DNA of 38,742 nt from a virus: positions 1 through 38,742 of IMG/VR virus record IMGVR_UViG_3300035670_000592. One strand, written 5' to 3'. A program made the translations under genes and the position numbers. Under the pieces are notes generated by a model. That model was not told the DNA's origin. It ran no database searches and was given only the letters and a program-made list of their open reading frames with translations. Of the stretch, positions 31,867 to 38,698 are shown piece after piece; position 1 is the stretch's first letter; each line of letters opens with the position of its first letter.

Positions 31867-32126
31867 TGTTTTGACTGAGGAAGACAAGCATATTCGCCAT
31901 ACATGATGACGAAATCAACGCTCATTTCAGAGCCTTCGTTTTTAACGACAATGCTCTTGCCAGGCAGCGGCCAATCAGAAATTGCCCTGATGTCAGTGGG
32001 CATTTCGTAATACTTAGAATCAAAACCTTCATCAATAACGCCTTGTTCCCACAGGAGCTTTACGTCTTGATCGCCATGCTCAAGAAGAAATTCTTCGCAG
32101 GCAAGTTTAAGCTGGGAAACTTTCAT
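31863..32126 (-). CDS. Small hypothetical protein
   Basis: 87 residues from ATG 32126. A longer frame exists upstream to 32225, but this would overlap the upstream gene far more. N-terminal helix 'MKVSQLKLACEEFLLEHGDQ' followed by acidic, beta-type sequence ('KSIVVKNEGSEMSVDFVIMY'). Not recognised. It overlaps the upstream gene's end by 20 bases in another frame. Confidence 0.6.
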   Translation of the reverse strand: MKVSQLKLACEEFLLEHGDQDVKLLWEQGVIDEGFDSKYYEMPTDIRAISDWPLPGKSIVVKNEGSEMSVDFVIMYGEYACLPQSKQ

Positions 32127-32349
32127 TAAAATCAGTTTCAAGGGACGTGGAATAGTCTTCGATGAGATCGAAGGCGCCATTAGCAAGAGTGGCGCTGCCT
32201 TCCCAGATTGGCGTGGAGCGCACAAGGCGCTCTAGGGTTTCGGAAAGGCTCAGTCTTGCTTCGTGGGCGATGTTGCCAAGATGGGCGTAGGCAGTATCAG
32301 TTAAGCTGAAATGCCTGCCCTTCTTCAGCTCTTTGTTGCTATTTGTCAT
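32107..32349 (-). CDS. Possible ribbon-helix-helix DNA binding protein
   Basis: An 80-residue protein: 'KKGRHFSLTDTAYAHLGNIA' then 'LSLSETLERLVRS', which has the strand-helix-helix spacing of Arc/CopG-like regulators. The C-terminal part is acidic. As the first larger gene of the - strand operon next to the divergent replication gene, it is a candidate regulator of this junction. Assignment from pattern only. Confidence 0.6.
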   Translation of the reverse strand: MTNSNKELKKGRHFSLTDTAYAHLGNIAHEARLSLSETLERLVRSTPIWEGSATLANGAFDLIEDYSTSLETDFNESFPA

Positions 32350-32413
32350 AAAACAATGGGGCGAGCAGATAGCCGATTGAAAAGCCGATAATGGCGGCGA
32401 GCCAAAGTTCCAT
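32339..32413 (-). CDS. Mini membrane protein, 24 residues
   Basis: Starts ATG 32413 and reads 'MELWLAAIIGFSIGYLLAPL' then 'FYDK'. It is one hydrophobic helix, and its end overlaps the start of the following gene. No clear ribosome binding site. It could be a real small membrane gene heading the operon, or a chance frame. Confidence 0.4.
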   Translation of the reverse strand: MELWLAAIIGFSIGYLLAPLFYDK

Positions 32414-32581
32414 GGGCGAGAGGCATCGGGAACATGGCCAGACTAGCCATAGTTTTCAGGGCTGCCAACCACGCTGGTCATTGCTATAGCTGATTAATCA
32501 CGAGCTTTCTCATCATTTTGGCTTATAGGGCTGTTGCTTCTTGATTTCCTTGCTACAACGGACGCATTCCCTCCTCTCTCC
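32414..32581. promoter_or_regulatory. Divergent intergenic region
   Basis: 168 bases between the recombination operon (-) and the primase-helicase (+). It must hold the divergent promoters. Short palindromes are visible (gctatagc, gattaatc) and an atggc/gccat inverted repeat; no strong TTGACA/TATAAT pair is seen. AT-rich tract 'catcattttggcttatag' sits in the centre. Possible control point between recombination and replication functions. Confidence 0.4.
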
Positions 32582-34606
32582 ATGGCATTCTCCATCCTGG
32601 ACCACATTGAGAAGCTTGAACCAAGCGATCATCCAGGAAAATACATCTGCCCTGCGTGTGGCGGCAACGACCTTTCCATCAATGAAGGCAATGGTGCTTA
32701 CAACTGTTTCAATGATGATTCGGCAAAGCATCGTGCAGAAATTCGCAACATTCTTGCTCCATTAGATCGCTGGGAGCGTCCTCTTCGCGAACCGCAGTCA
32801 TATACTTTTCCCTACGAAAATAGGCAGGGCGAAACGGTTATCAATGTACATCGCGATGACAGCAGCGGCAAGAAAACTATCCGCCAAAGCTATCCTTCTG
32901 TTCCGCAAAATGCTTCTCAACGCAAAACACAAATTGACGACATAAGAAGCAACATTTTTCCTTATCGCTATAGCGAAGCATGTGAGGCACAGGAGGCAAC
33001 TGGCCTGCCCATCTTCATTGTCGAAGGCGAACTCACTTGTGACAGGCTGTGGGAAATTGGCCTACCTTCCGTTACGTTTCTTGGCGGCAGTGGGCAATAT
33101 CGCACAAATGGCGATTATTCGCAGCTTTTCCGCAAGCGCAAGGTTGTTCTTTGCCCCGATCGTGATGAGCCTGGTGTGGCCCTCATGCGAGAAGTGGCAG
33201 CAGATAATCCAGGTGCACAATGGCTCTACGCCGATCCTGATAATTTTGAATGGGAAAGCCTTCCGCAAAATGGCGGCTACGACCTAGCCGATTGGTTGGA
33301 TGATGGTGCAGAGCAAGAAACCATTCTCTCTTCCATTGTTTCCCAAGATCGCCATGAAGGCAAAGATGGTCCTTCCTACGAGGAGATCATTTCAACGCTT
33401 GAGCGCATGGTCGGCCTTTATGCCAACGATGCACGAGTGGTGTTTGAAGCTCGGCAATGGATGGATAGTCATGGCATCAAGCTAAACGCTTCAGAGGTGG
33501 AGAAGCTTCTGCAAGAAGCACGAGGACGTGTACATGGCAAAGAGGAAATGGAAATTCTCGATGCCAAAGCCATTGCAATGTCAGAAGATGCACGTCGTTG
33601 GACAATCGCTGGCATTCTTCCTGAAAGCAGCGTAATGCTATTGGCAGCAGCACCCGGAAGCGGAAAGTCAACCTTGTTGTACAACTGGGCGCTGCATGTC
33701 GCATTGGGAAAAGATTGGAGCAATCGTCGCTGCAAACAAGGCAAGGCTCTCATCATTCAATGCGACGAGCCAGTCGTGGATGCTGCAGAGAAACTGCAAA
33801 TTATTGGTTACGACGATGATGCCCTTGATAGCGGCATGATTAGTTTTATTGATCGCTGGCGTTTCAATAACATTCCTCAGCTTCTTTCTTACGTAAAAGC
33901 AAATCGCCCGCAAATTATCATGATTGATAGTCTCACGTCATGCTTGGCTGGCATGGACGTAGACCTCATTCGCTCCGATGCTGGCAATTGCATTTATGAA
34001 CTGCGCGACATTGCCAATCAATATGGCTGCAGCATTGTCATTCTCCACCACTTAAATAAAAGCGGTGGCATTCGTGACAGCTCTAGCTTTGAGGCTAACG
34101 TCAGTGAAGTGGTGAAGCTTTACCGTCAGGACAACAATCCAGATTCCACGCAGTTTATTTTTGAATGGACAAAAAGTCGCAGTGGTCTCACTGGTAAGCA
34201 TTTTCTCCAACGTGATCCTTCCACTTATGGCTGGTGGTATAAAGGCCCAGTCACAGGTAGCAATGCGAGCCTAGACAATCTTGTCAATATGATTCTTTCG
34301 CGCAGCTCTGAGCGCTTCACAAAGCGTGATGCTGCCAATGCCATTGGCAATTGGGACAATGTTGGCGTGGGGCGTCTGTTGGAAGTGGCAAGGCGTCAAG
34401 GGCTTGTGGCCAGCAGTTTTGCAGTGGGGCCCAATGGTGAGCGCACTCGTATGTACCATTCATGGGACTATGTGGAGCCTGATTTTTCTTGCGAAGAACA
34501 GCAGGGCAATGTTCCCGAGCAGGAAGAACCAATGTCAAAGCCTAGTGAAATCATGCTGGCAAAAGAAAGTCTTCCCGATGGGGAAGACGAAAACGATTGG
34601 TTCTAG
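32582..34606 (+). CDS. Primase-helicase (Toprim plus RecA-like ATPase)
   Basis: A 674-residue protein from ATG 32582. The N-terminal zinc ribbon shows 'CPACGG' (residue about 23) and 'YNCFND' (about 40). The Toprim part carries 'IFIVEGELTCDRL' (about 143) and 'VLCPDRDEPG' (about 189). The ATPase part has Walker A 'AAPGSGKST' (about 355), Walker B 'IIMIDSLTS' (about 444) and 'IVILHHLNKSG' (about 486), RepA/DnaB-like. Such proteins prime and unwind phage DNA. A DNA polymerase is absent from this window, so it may recruit a host or distant phage polymerase. The upstream TTG at 32534 is not needed. Confidence 0.88.
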   Translation: MAFSILDHIEKLEPSDHPGKYICPACGGNDLSINEGNGAYNCFNDDSAKHRAEIRNILAPLDRWERPLREPQSYTFPYENRQGETVINVHRDDSSGKKTIRQSYPSVPQNASQRKTQIDDIRSNIFPYRYSEACEAQEATGLPIFIVEGELTCDRLWEIGLPSVTFLGGSGQYRTNGDYSQLFRKRKVVLCPDRDEPGVALMREVAADNPGAQWLYADPDNFEWESLPQNGGYDLADWLDDGAEQETILSSIVSQDRHEGKDGPSYEEIISTLERMVGLYANDARVVFEARQWMDSHGIKLNASEVEKLLQEARGRVHGKEEMEILDAKAIAMSEDARRWTIAGILPESSVMLLAAAPGSGKSTLLYNWALHVALGKDWSNRRCKQGKALIIQCDEPVVDAAEKLQIIGYDDDALDSGMISFIDRWRFNNIPQLLSYVKANRPQIIMIDSLTSCLAGMDVDLIRSDAGNCIYELRDIANQYGCSIVILHHLNKSGGIRDSSSFEANVSEVVKLYRQDNNPDSTQFIFEWTKSRSGLTGKHFLQRDPSTYGWWYKGPVTGSNASLDNLVNMILSRSSERFTKRDAANAIGNWDNVGVGRLLEVARRQGLVASSFAVGPNGERTRMYHSWDYVEPDFSCEEQQGNVPEQEEPMSKPSEIMLAKESLPDGEDENDWF

Positions 34607-34622
34607 CTCTCTCGCAATAGTA

Positions 34623-34647
34623 GGGAGGCTCTATTGCACAGCCTCCC
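34623..34647 (+). other. Hairpin after the primase-helicase gene
   Basis: gggaggct / agcctccc, an eight-base-pair stem with a nine-base loop, 17 bases after the stop. There is no T run behind it, so it may stabilise the mRNA or mark a Rho-type end rather than act as an intrinsic terminator. Confidence 0.5.
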
Positions 34648-34721
34648 CGCTGCTTACCGTAGCGAGCAGCTTTCAATAGTTTAGCTTTTTAATTACGATG
34701 GAGGAAAGAATATTGTGAATC

Positions 34722-34859
34722 ATGAAAATTATCTGGGACAACAGTGAGAGCGCGGCGCCTGTAGCGCCGCTTGTGCTTGAGACGGAAGCTGAAATTGAAC
34801 GCTTCTTTGCTGAGCTGGAAGCTGAGATTGCAGCAGAAGAGGACGATGATGAAGAATGA
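34722..34859 (+). CDS. Small acidic protein, 45 residues
   Basis: 'MKIIWDNSESAAPVAPLVLE', then a helix of Glu and Ala ending 'EEDDDEE'. The net charge is strongly negative. Too short for common length cut-offs, but its end sits directly against a good terminator. A ggagg is present 16 bases upstream, far for a ribosome binding site. Unknown; DNA-mimic or inhibitor proteins are often like this, which is speculation. Confidence 0.55.
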   Translation: MKIIWDNSESAAPVAPLVLETEAEIERFFAELEAEIAAEEDDDEE

Positions 34860-34860
34860 A

Positions 34861-34888
34861 AAAGGCGGCCTTTGAGCCGCCTTTCTTT
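34861..34888. terminator. Bidirectional terminator
   Basis: A nine-base-pair stem aaaggcggc / gccgccttt with loop ctttga. A T run follows on the + side (ctttt) and the - side (tttttc). It separates the small acidic + strand gene from the convergent - strand gene. Confidence 0.85.
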
Positions 34889-34891
34889 TGC

Positions 34892-35026
34892 CTATTTGCC
34901 TTGAGCCTTTTGCTCGTCAAAGCGCTGTTGCTCCTTTTCTTTGCCATAGAGCCAAGCATTGGTGCTTTGACCAGGCTTTGGACCATTGCGAGGAAGCTTG
35001 ATCACCTTGAAGCCGCTGGTGTCCAT
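34892..35026 (-). CDS. Small polar protein, 44 residues
   Basis: Reads 'MDTSGFKVIKLPRNGPKPGQ' and ends 'DEQKAQGK', with 'NAWLYGKEKEQQRF' in the middle. Basic and polar, no membrane segment. It ends a few bases from the shared terminator, which supports expression, but no Shine-Dalgarno is visible before the ATG. Below usual length cut-offs. Function unknown. Confidence 0.5.
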   Translation of the reverse strand: MDTSGFKVIKLPRNGPKPGQSTNAWLYGKEKEQQRFDEQKAQGK

Positions 35027-35072
35027 GGGAGGGGATGAGAGGGCTCAAGCAGCATAGGACAGTCTTCTCTCG

Positions 35073-35354
35073 ATGCCAAGGAGACAGTTTAAGGATTGGT
35101 TCTCTTGTCAAAATTTGGTGGTCATGCATAGAGTGGTTACGGAAAGTCCCGAGCGCACCCAAAATCCAGTGCTCGACTCTCCAGCCTCCTCAGGCATGGC
35201 CACCAGCCAGAGCGGAGCCCCCAAAGGGCGGAGCGCTCAGTCCAGCAGGCCAAGGTTCCCTAAAAAGAACAAAAGCCTGCACAAGACCAAAAACCTCCGC
35301 AATGCCGCTCAAGCCAGAGTGGAGCCCCCAAAGGGCGAAACGTTCATCACTTAA
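35073..35354 (+). CDS. Uncertain small gene in a repeat-containing region
   Basis: A 93-residue basic frame: 'MPRRQFKDWFSCQNLVVMHR', later 'RPRFPKKNKSLHKTKNLRN', ending 'ARVEPPKGETFIT'. It encloses a 26-base direct repeat (translated 'GAPKGRS' and 'VEPPKGET'). No ribosome binding site is clear. A frame running 35035-35412 in another register is also open, so the coding frame is not certain. The region looks different from its neighbours and could hold a foreign or decaying gene. Confidence 0.4.
   Translation: MPRRQFKDWFSCQNLVVMHRVVTESPERTQNPVLDSPASSGMATSQSGAPKGRSAQSSRPRFPKKNKSLHKTKNLRNAAQARVEPPKGETFIT
35205..35337 (+). repeat. 26-base direct repeat
   Basis: agccagagcggagccccc-aaagggcg at 35205-35230 recurs at 35312-35337 with one difference (agcgg versus agtgg). 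The unit also carries a small gccc/gggc inverted arm. Spacing is 107 bases. Confidence 0.7.
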
Positions 35355-35415
35355 GGCAAAGAAGCCTTCAATGAACAAAACTCTCCCTAGCATTCTCAAG
35401 GAATTTTCCTGAACA

Positions 35416-35655
35416 ATGCTTAACGCTCCACGGGCAGTTGACCACTTGCCTCTGCTTGAACATAACGGCACTGAAATTTTGCCTATTGTTCACTATGGCT
35501 TTTCTTCTCCCAAGAAAGGGCCGCAACCAGCGGCCCGTACTCTTTACGGAGCACGGGATAATAATGGAGAGCGCCATTGGCGCTCTAGCTTGCATGAAAT
35601 TGAAAAGCTAATTGATAGTGGCTTTGCCATTGCCCAGGAGGAGAACAATGTCTGA
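35416..35655 (+). CDS. Small hypothetical protein
   Basis: A 79-residue protein ('MLNAPRAVDHLPLLEHNGTE', 'SSLHEIEKLIDSGFAIAQEE'). Aaggaa lies about 12 bases upstream of the ATG. Its end overlaps the next start by eight bases, and the ribosome binding site of that next gene lies inside. No known domain. Confidence 0.6.
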   Translation: MLNAPRAVDHLPLLEHNGTEILPIVHYGFSSPKKGPQPAARTLYGARDNNGERHWRSSLHEIEKLIDSGFAIAQEENNV

Positions 35656-35878
35656 GGCAATTAAAAACGAATATTGCGAAAACCCTAAATCTTGTATGGC
35701 AGTAGCTTATCGTCGTGAAACAGGCGAAGAACTAATTCCTGCAGGACTTGATGCTGCCTATGCAGAAATTATTGATAGCTTCCATGGTGAGATGGAAGAA
35801 TTCGTCAGGAAGTATTGTCCTAAGCGTTTAATAGAGCTAGACGCAATGATGGAACAAGCTTTCTGGCAATATCATTAA
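35648..35878 (+). CDS. Small hypothetical protein
   Basis: 76 residues from ATG 35648, which has AGGAGG about eight bases upstream; a longer frame from 35612 is not needed. 'MSEAIKNEYCENPKSCMAVA' followed by helical, acidic sequence ('EMEEFVRKYCPKRLIELDAM'). Three Cys, two of them in the first 20 residues. A terminator follows. Unrecognised. Confidence 0.65.
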   Translation: MSEAIKNEYCENPKSCMAVAYRRETGEELIPAGLDAAYAEIIDSFHGEMEEFVRKYCPKRLIELDAMMEQAFWQYH

Positions 35879-35888
35879 AAACTAGAGC

Positions 35889-35910
35889 GGGGCGCTTGGG
35901 CGCCCCTTTT
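35889..35910 (+). terminator. Intrinsic terminator
   Basis: ggggcgc / gcgcccc with a ttgg loop, followed by tttt. The next gene's ATG is at 35914, three bases after the T run, so once more there is no room for a Shine-Dalgarno site. Confidence 0.85.
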
Positions 35911-35913
35911 GCT

Positions 35914-36090
35914 ATGACGATTATTCCTGCATCGTTTGAAGAGGATCTATCAAAAGAAGAATGGGAAGAGCTATTTAGCCTGAAACGGGCCATTGATGAT
36001 GGCCCTTCAACAATGGCCACTGCAAAGATGGAACGTTTCACTGAATTATTTGTTCGTTCTCTCCATGGAAAAGGAGATACAATTCGTTAG
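35914..36090 (+). CDS. Small hypothetical protein
   Basis: 58 residues from ATG 35914 (the open frame extends back into the terminator). Helical and acidic: 'IPASFEEDLSKEEWEELFSL', 'MERFTELFVRSLHGKG'. Not recognised. It starts right behind the terminator, so it would be expressed only by read-through or by a promoter overlapping the hairpin. Confidence 0.55.
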   Translation: MTIIPASFEEDLSKEEWEELFSLKRAIDDGPSTMATAKMERFTELFVRSLHGKGDTIR

Positions 36091-36106
36091 AGAATAGAGC
36101 TGCGTA

Positions 36107-36856
36107 ATGGCTAAGCCTGAGATTGATTTTACATCGCCAGAAGAAGAGCTTGAATATGCCGCTAATGCATTGAAGAAAGCTGGCGTGAGCTTAACGCAGT
36201 TTGAAGCCGTAAGAGAAACGGAAGTGAACGGCGGCACTGGCGCTGCCGCCTATAGCAAGGAAATGCTTGGCCTCAGGCGATGGATGGTGCAGGAGCTTCT
36301 TGCTGCAAAGATGAGCAATCGACAGATTGCGAATGTTCTAAAGCTAAGCAAGCAAACGGTCAATGCTGATCGTCATTTCAATAGGCAACTATACACTGAA
36401 GAAATTTTAAAGAATCAAGACGTGCATAGAGCACGTCTTTTGAAAGAGCAAATGGACTTGAAAGACCTTGCTCTTGATAGCTTTGAGAAGAGCAAAAGGA
36501 AGCGTGTGATAACAATGATGGAAGGTGGTGACGATGGAGGGAAGGAAATGATCAAGATTGAAGAAAGTGCTGGCGATGCATCGTTTCTTAATGTGGCAAA
36601 GAACAGTCTTGTTGAGCAAGCTAAATTGCTCGGTCTTAATGAAATCAAGCAAGTGGAACAACAAGACAATTCCTATAGGAAATTCCTAAAGGATTTGTCC
36701 ACGACCATTGCAAAAGAAAAAGAAGCCAATGCTACAGAAGAGCGTAGGCAAAATTCCTTGCCTGCATCAGCGGAAGTAAGTTTTGATGCAGAGCCAGAAA
36801 AAGAAGAATGGCCCGAGGCCATTCCTTTACAAACAATTAACAAGGACGACTATTGA
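36107..36856 (+). CDS. Terminase small subunit candidate
   Basis: A 249-residue protein. Helix-turn-helix at residues 69-90 ('MSNRQIANVLKLSKQTVNAD'), long charged helices after it, then 'FLNVAKNSLVEQAKLLGLN', a pattern common near the C-terminal core of small terminases (oligomerisation helix with 'LLGL'). The last 50 residues are acidic and disordered. It would bind the packaging site. Large terminase is not seen in the window, so it would lie to the right of the edge. Confidence 0.6.
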   Translation: MAKPEIDFTSPEEELEYAANALKKAGVSLTQFEAVRETEVNGGTGAAAYSKEMLGLRRWMVQELLAAKMSNRQIANVLKLSKQTVNADRHFNRQLYTEEILKNQDVHRARLLKEQMDLKDLALDSFEKSKRKRVITMMEGGDDGGKEMIKIEESAGDASFLNVAKNSLVEQAKLLGLNEIKQVEQQDNSYRKFLKDLSTTIAKEKEANATEERRQNSLPASAEVSFDAEPEKEEWPEAIPLQTINKDDY

Positions 36857-36881
36857 CAAGCGCCGCTAGCGTAGGCACAAT
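36853..36881 (+). promoter_or_regulatory. Sigma70-type promoter overlapping the terminase-candidate stop
   Basis: A perfect TTGACA (36853-36858), a 17-base spacer and CACAAT (36876-36881, 4 of 6). The TGA of the upstream gene lies inside the -35 box. Transcription would begin near 36888, just before the TTG start at 36902. Confidence 0.7.
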
Positions 36882-36901
36882 GTCATCGTTGCCTTCCTCC
36901 A

Positions 36902-37336
36902 TTGTCCTCAGATTTTACGTTCTCCACTGCTGAAGCTTTCCTGCGAGAGGCTGCTGCCGCCAAGCAAAGCAAGCGTGATGCCATCTCCGCTTCCATAGCT
37001 CCCCATCTTGCCGACCATGGCACCGTGGGCATTCCGCCCAAGCTCCATAAGCACATCAACAGGCTCCTAGGGAACTATGGCGATGAAACCTATCGGCAAG
37101 TGGCGCTGTTTGCTCTTGGCAAATGGTTTGAAGCCCATACGGAAGCCGCTGAAGATCTGTTTGGCACTGGCCAGCTTCCTGAAGCCGTTGCTTGCATGAT
37201 GGATGCCACTCGCATTTCAGACAGTCTTCATCTTGTTTGTGAAGTGGGAAGCTTAGGCGGTGATCAAGATTGGAAAATTATGCTAGAGAAGGAACTCTCT
37301 CAAGCCATTCTTGAACACATCGAGGAAGACTTATGA
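36902..37336 (+). CDS. Hypothetical protein with a TTG start
   Basis: 144 residues, 'MSSDFTFSTAEAFLREAAAA', then a helical body ending 'KELSQAILEHIEEDL'. The only start in this frame after the upstream stop is TTG 36902; an ATG at 36880 is out of frame and inside the promoter's -10 box. Start of a run of overlapping + strand genes (ATGA junctions). Unrecognised. Confidence 0.65.
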   Translation: MSSDFTFSTAEAFLREAAAAKQSKRDAISASIAPHLADHGTVGIPPKLHKHINRLLGNYGDETYRQVALFALGKWFEAHTEAAEDLFGTGQLPEAVACMMDATRISDSLHLVCEVGSLGGDQDWKIMLEKELSQAILEHIEEDL

Positions 37337-37500
37337 CGCCATGTCGCACTTGGAAAATTACTACTTCTGAAGGGAAAACTATTGCATTAGGAGCCATTTC
37401 TGCAAAGCAAGCTGAACATTTCATCCTTGCATTGCGCCCTGATATTAAGATTGCTTTGATTGAAGAAATTGAGCCTCTTCCTGATTCTTCTCAATCATGA
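37333..37500 (+). CDS. Small hypothetical protein, 55 residues
   Basis: 'MTPCRTWKITTSEGKTIALG', ending 'EIEPLPDSSQS'. The ATG overlaps the previous stop (ATGA), and its stop overlaps the next start, so it is likely part of a coupled operon. A small alpha/beta pattern ('ITTSEGKTIALGAISAKQAE') without a known motif. Confidence 0.65.
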   Translation: MTPCRTWKITTSEGKTIALGAISAKQAEHFILALRPDIKIALIEEIEPLPDSSQS

Positions 37501-37664
37501 ATGATTTTATTGGCTTATCTTGCACTAGCGACTGGGGCAACTTCTGGCTTGGCCCATTGACCATCAGTTGGCAAAACAGCTTAGGCCCCTATGCGTTTGC
37601 TCCTCATCGCGAATGGGGCAATGTCCTTGTTATCTTCAAAGGCCACGAATTCATCTTCCATTGA
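37497..37664 (+). CDS. Small hypothetical protein, 55 residues
   Basis: Overlaps the previous gene (ATGA). Sequence is beta-rich and aromatic ('SCTSDWGNFWLGPLTISWQN', then 'REWGNVLVIFKGHEFIFH'). Five Trp in 55 residues is notable. No membrane segment and no known motif. Confidence 0.6.
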   Translation: MNDFIGLSCTSDWGNFWLGPLTISWQNSLGPYAFAPHREWGNVLVIFKGHEFIFH

Positions 37665-37670
37665 TTTGTC

Positions 37671-38111
37671 ATGGACTCGCATCAGCCTTCTTTCATCATG
37701 GAAGGCACGCCCTTGGCTCCCACAGTTCACATTGTGCTTCCTCCTGAGCTTCAGGAAGACGCCAAAGCTTTAGCAGAAGAGAATGTGCATCCTGCATGGT
37801 CTAAAGCCCAGCATCGCGGACGCCATTTTGTGATCACCACCAATCTGCTAGATGATTTGTCTGAGCTGGCAGACTATGCACGAGTGGGCATTGAAGAGCC
37901 AGAACCTGGCCTTTCAAAGCGCAAGCGGCAAGCTTTGCAGATCCTGCTGGACAGGACCAACAGGCACGTTGTGCTAGAGCCGATGGGAGCTTGCCATTGC
38001 ATTGCCACCAAATGGCGCGACAAGCCTCTGCCAAGCCACAAGGCCGCCTATCGCACCACGTTGGAGCTTCGGGAGAGGGCAGCGAGTATGAAGAAATGTT
38101 ACAAGGCTTGA
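37671..38111 (+). CDS. Hypothetical protein
   Basis: 146 residues from ATG 37671 (ATG 37698 is an alternative). N-terminal 'TPLAPTVHIVLPPELQEDAK', a helical middle ('LLDDLSELADYARVGIEEPE', 'KRKRQALQILLDRT'), and a basic end. The His/Cys in 'GACHCIATKW' could bind a metal. Not recognised. Ends where the next promoter begins. Confidence 0.6.
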   Translation: MDSHQPSFIMEGTPLAPTVHIVLPPELQEDAKALAEENVHPAWSKAQHRGRHFVITTNLLDDLSELADYARVGIEEPEPGLSKRKRQALQILLDRTNRHVVLEPMGACHCIATKWRDKPLPSHKAAYRTTLELRERAASMKKCYKA

Positions 38112-38136
38112 CTTAACCAGCAAAAGGCGGCATACT
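38108..38136 (+). promoter_or_regulatory. Sigma70-type promoter with downstream inverted repeat
   Basis: TTGACT (5 of 6), 17-base spacer, CATACT (4 of 6). It lies across the end of the upstream gene. Transcription would start near 38143, inside or beside the inverted repeat at 38140-38167. Confidence 0.65.
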
Positions 38137-38139
38137 ACT

Positions 38140-38167
38140 GGACATGCGGGCGAGAGCTTGCATGTCC
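38140..38167 (+). promoter_or_regulatory. Inverted repeat at the predicted transcript start
   Basis: ggacatgc / gcatgtcc, perfect eight-base arms around a 12-base loop, in the 5' leader of the next gene. Possible repressor operator or 5' mRNA hairpin. Confidence 0.5.
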
Positions 38168-38181
38168 TTTCTTTTAAGCAG

Positions 38182-38520
38182 ATGACCGTTGCATCTCCTT
38201 CTTTCTATCGCTGGGGCGAAAAGCTATCAGCTTTCACGGCTGATAATCGCCTGGTGATGAGCATGGGCTCTCCCATTGCAAATGTGCCTATCACCATTGC
38301 AGAGCTGCAAAGCTTTGTTTGCACGTTAGAGCAAGCCATTGATGATGAGCCCAATGCGGGCCAACGTTTTGCTCTTGCCTCTATCAAAATCATTTTTCAA
38401 GCATCCCTGAATCAAGCACAGAAGGACTATGAAGAGATGGTCGAGAAAGCTCCGACAGGCGCAGATCTGGAAGAATATATGCTTGCTTATTCTCGTGCCG
38501 TCAAAGCAGGAGCTTTCTGA
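38182..38520 (+). CDS. Hypothetical protein
   Basis: 112 residues from ATG 38182 (a TTG start eight codons upstream would lie inside the inverted repeat). N-terminal beta, then a helical body ('IAELQSFVCTLEQAIDDEPN', 'NQAQKDYEEMVEKAPTGADL'). Its own promoter is at 38108-38136. No known motif. Confidence 0.6.
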   Translation: MTVASPSFYRWGEKLSAFTADNRLVMSMGSPIANVPITIAELQSFVCTLEQAIDDEPNAGQRFALASIKIIFQASLNQAQKDYEEMVEKAPTGADLEEYMLAYSRAVKAGAF

Positions 38521-38522
38521 AC

Positions 38523-38696
38523 ATGGCCTTCTTCAGTGATGATGATTATGACAACGATCCCGAGCTGGACTGGGAGCGTCCTCAACGCCTGAACAGGCAG
38601 CTCAGTCTCCAGCAATTGGAGAGTCGTTTGGAGCTATGGAAGAAAAAGCATGATGACCTTTGTCTTAAGCTTTATCGTGCCGCCACTGGTATTTAA
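38523..38696 (+). CDS. Small acidic-basic hypothetical protein, 57 residues
   Basis: 'MAFFSDDDYDNDPELDWERP' is acidic; the second half is a basic helix ('SLQQLESRLELWKKKHDDLC'). Starts two bases after the previous stop. Below common length cut-offs but well placed in the operon. Unrecognised. Confidence 0.6.
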   Translation: MAFFSDDDYDNDPELDWERPQRLNRQLSLQQLESRLELWKKKHDDLCLKLYRAATGI

Positions 38697-38698
38697 TC

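Noticed and set aside
35190-35471. 93-residue - strand frame
   Set aside because: Antisense to the repeat region and to the gene at 35416; hydrophobic look comes from reverse reading of the 26-base repeat.
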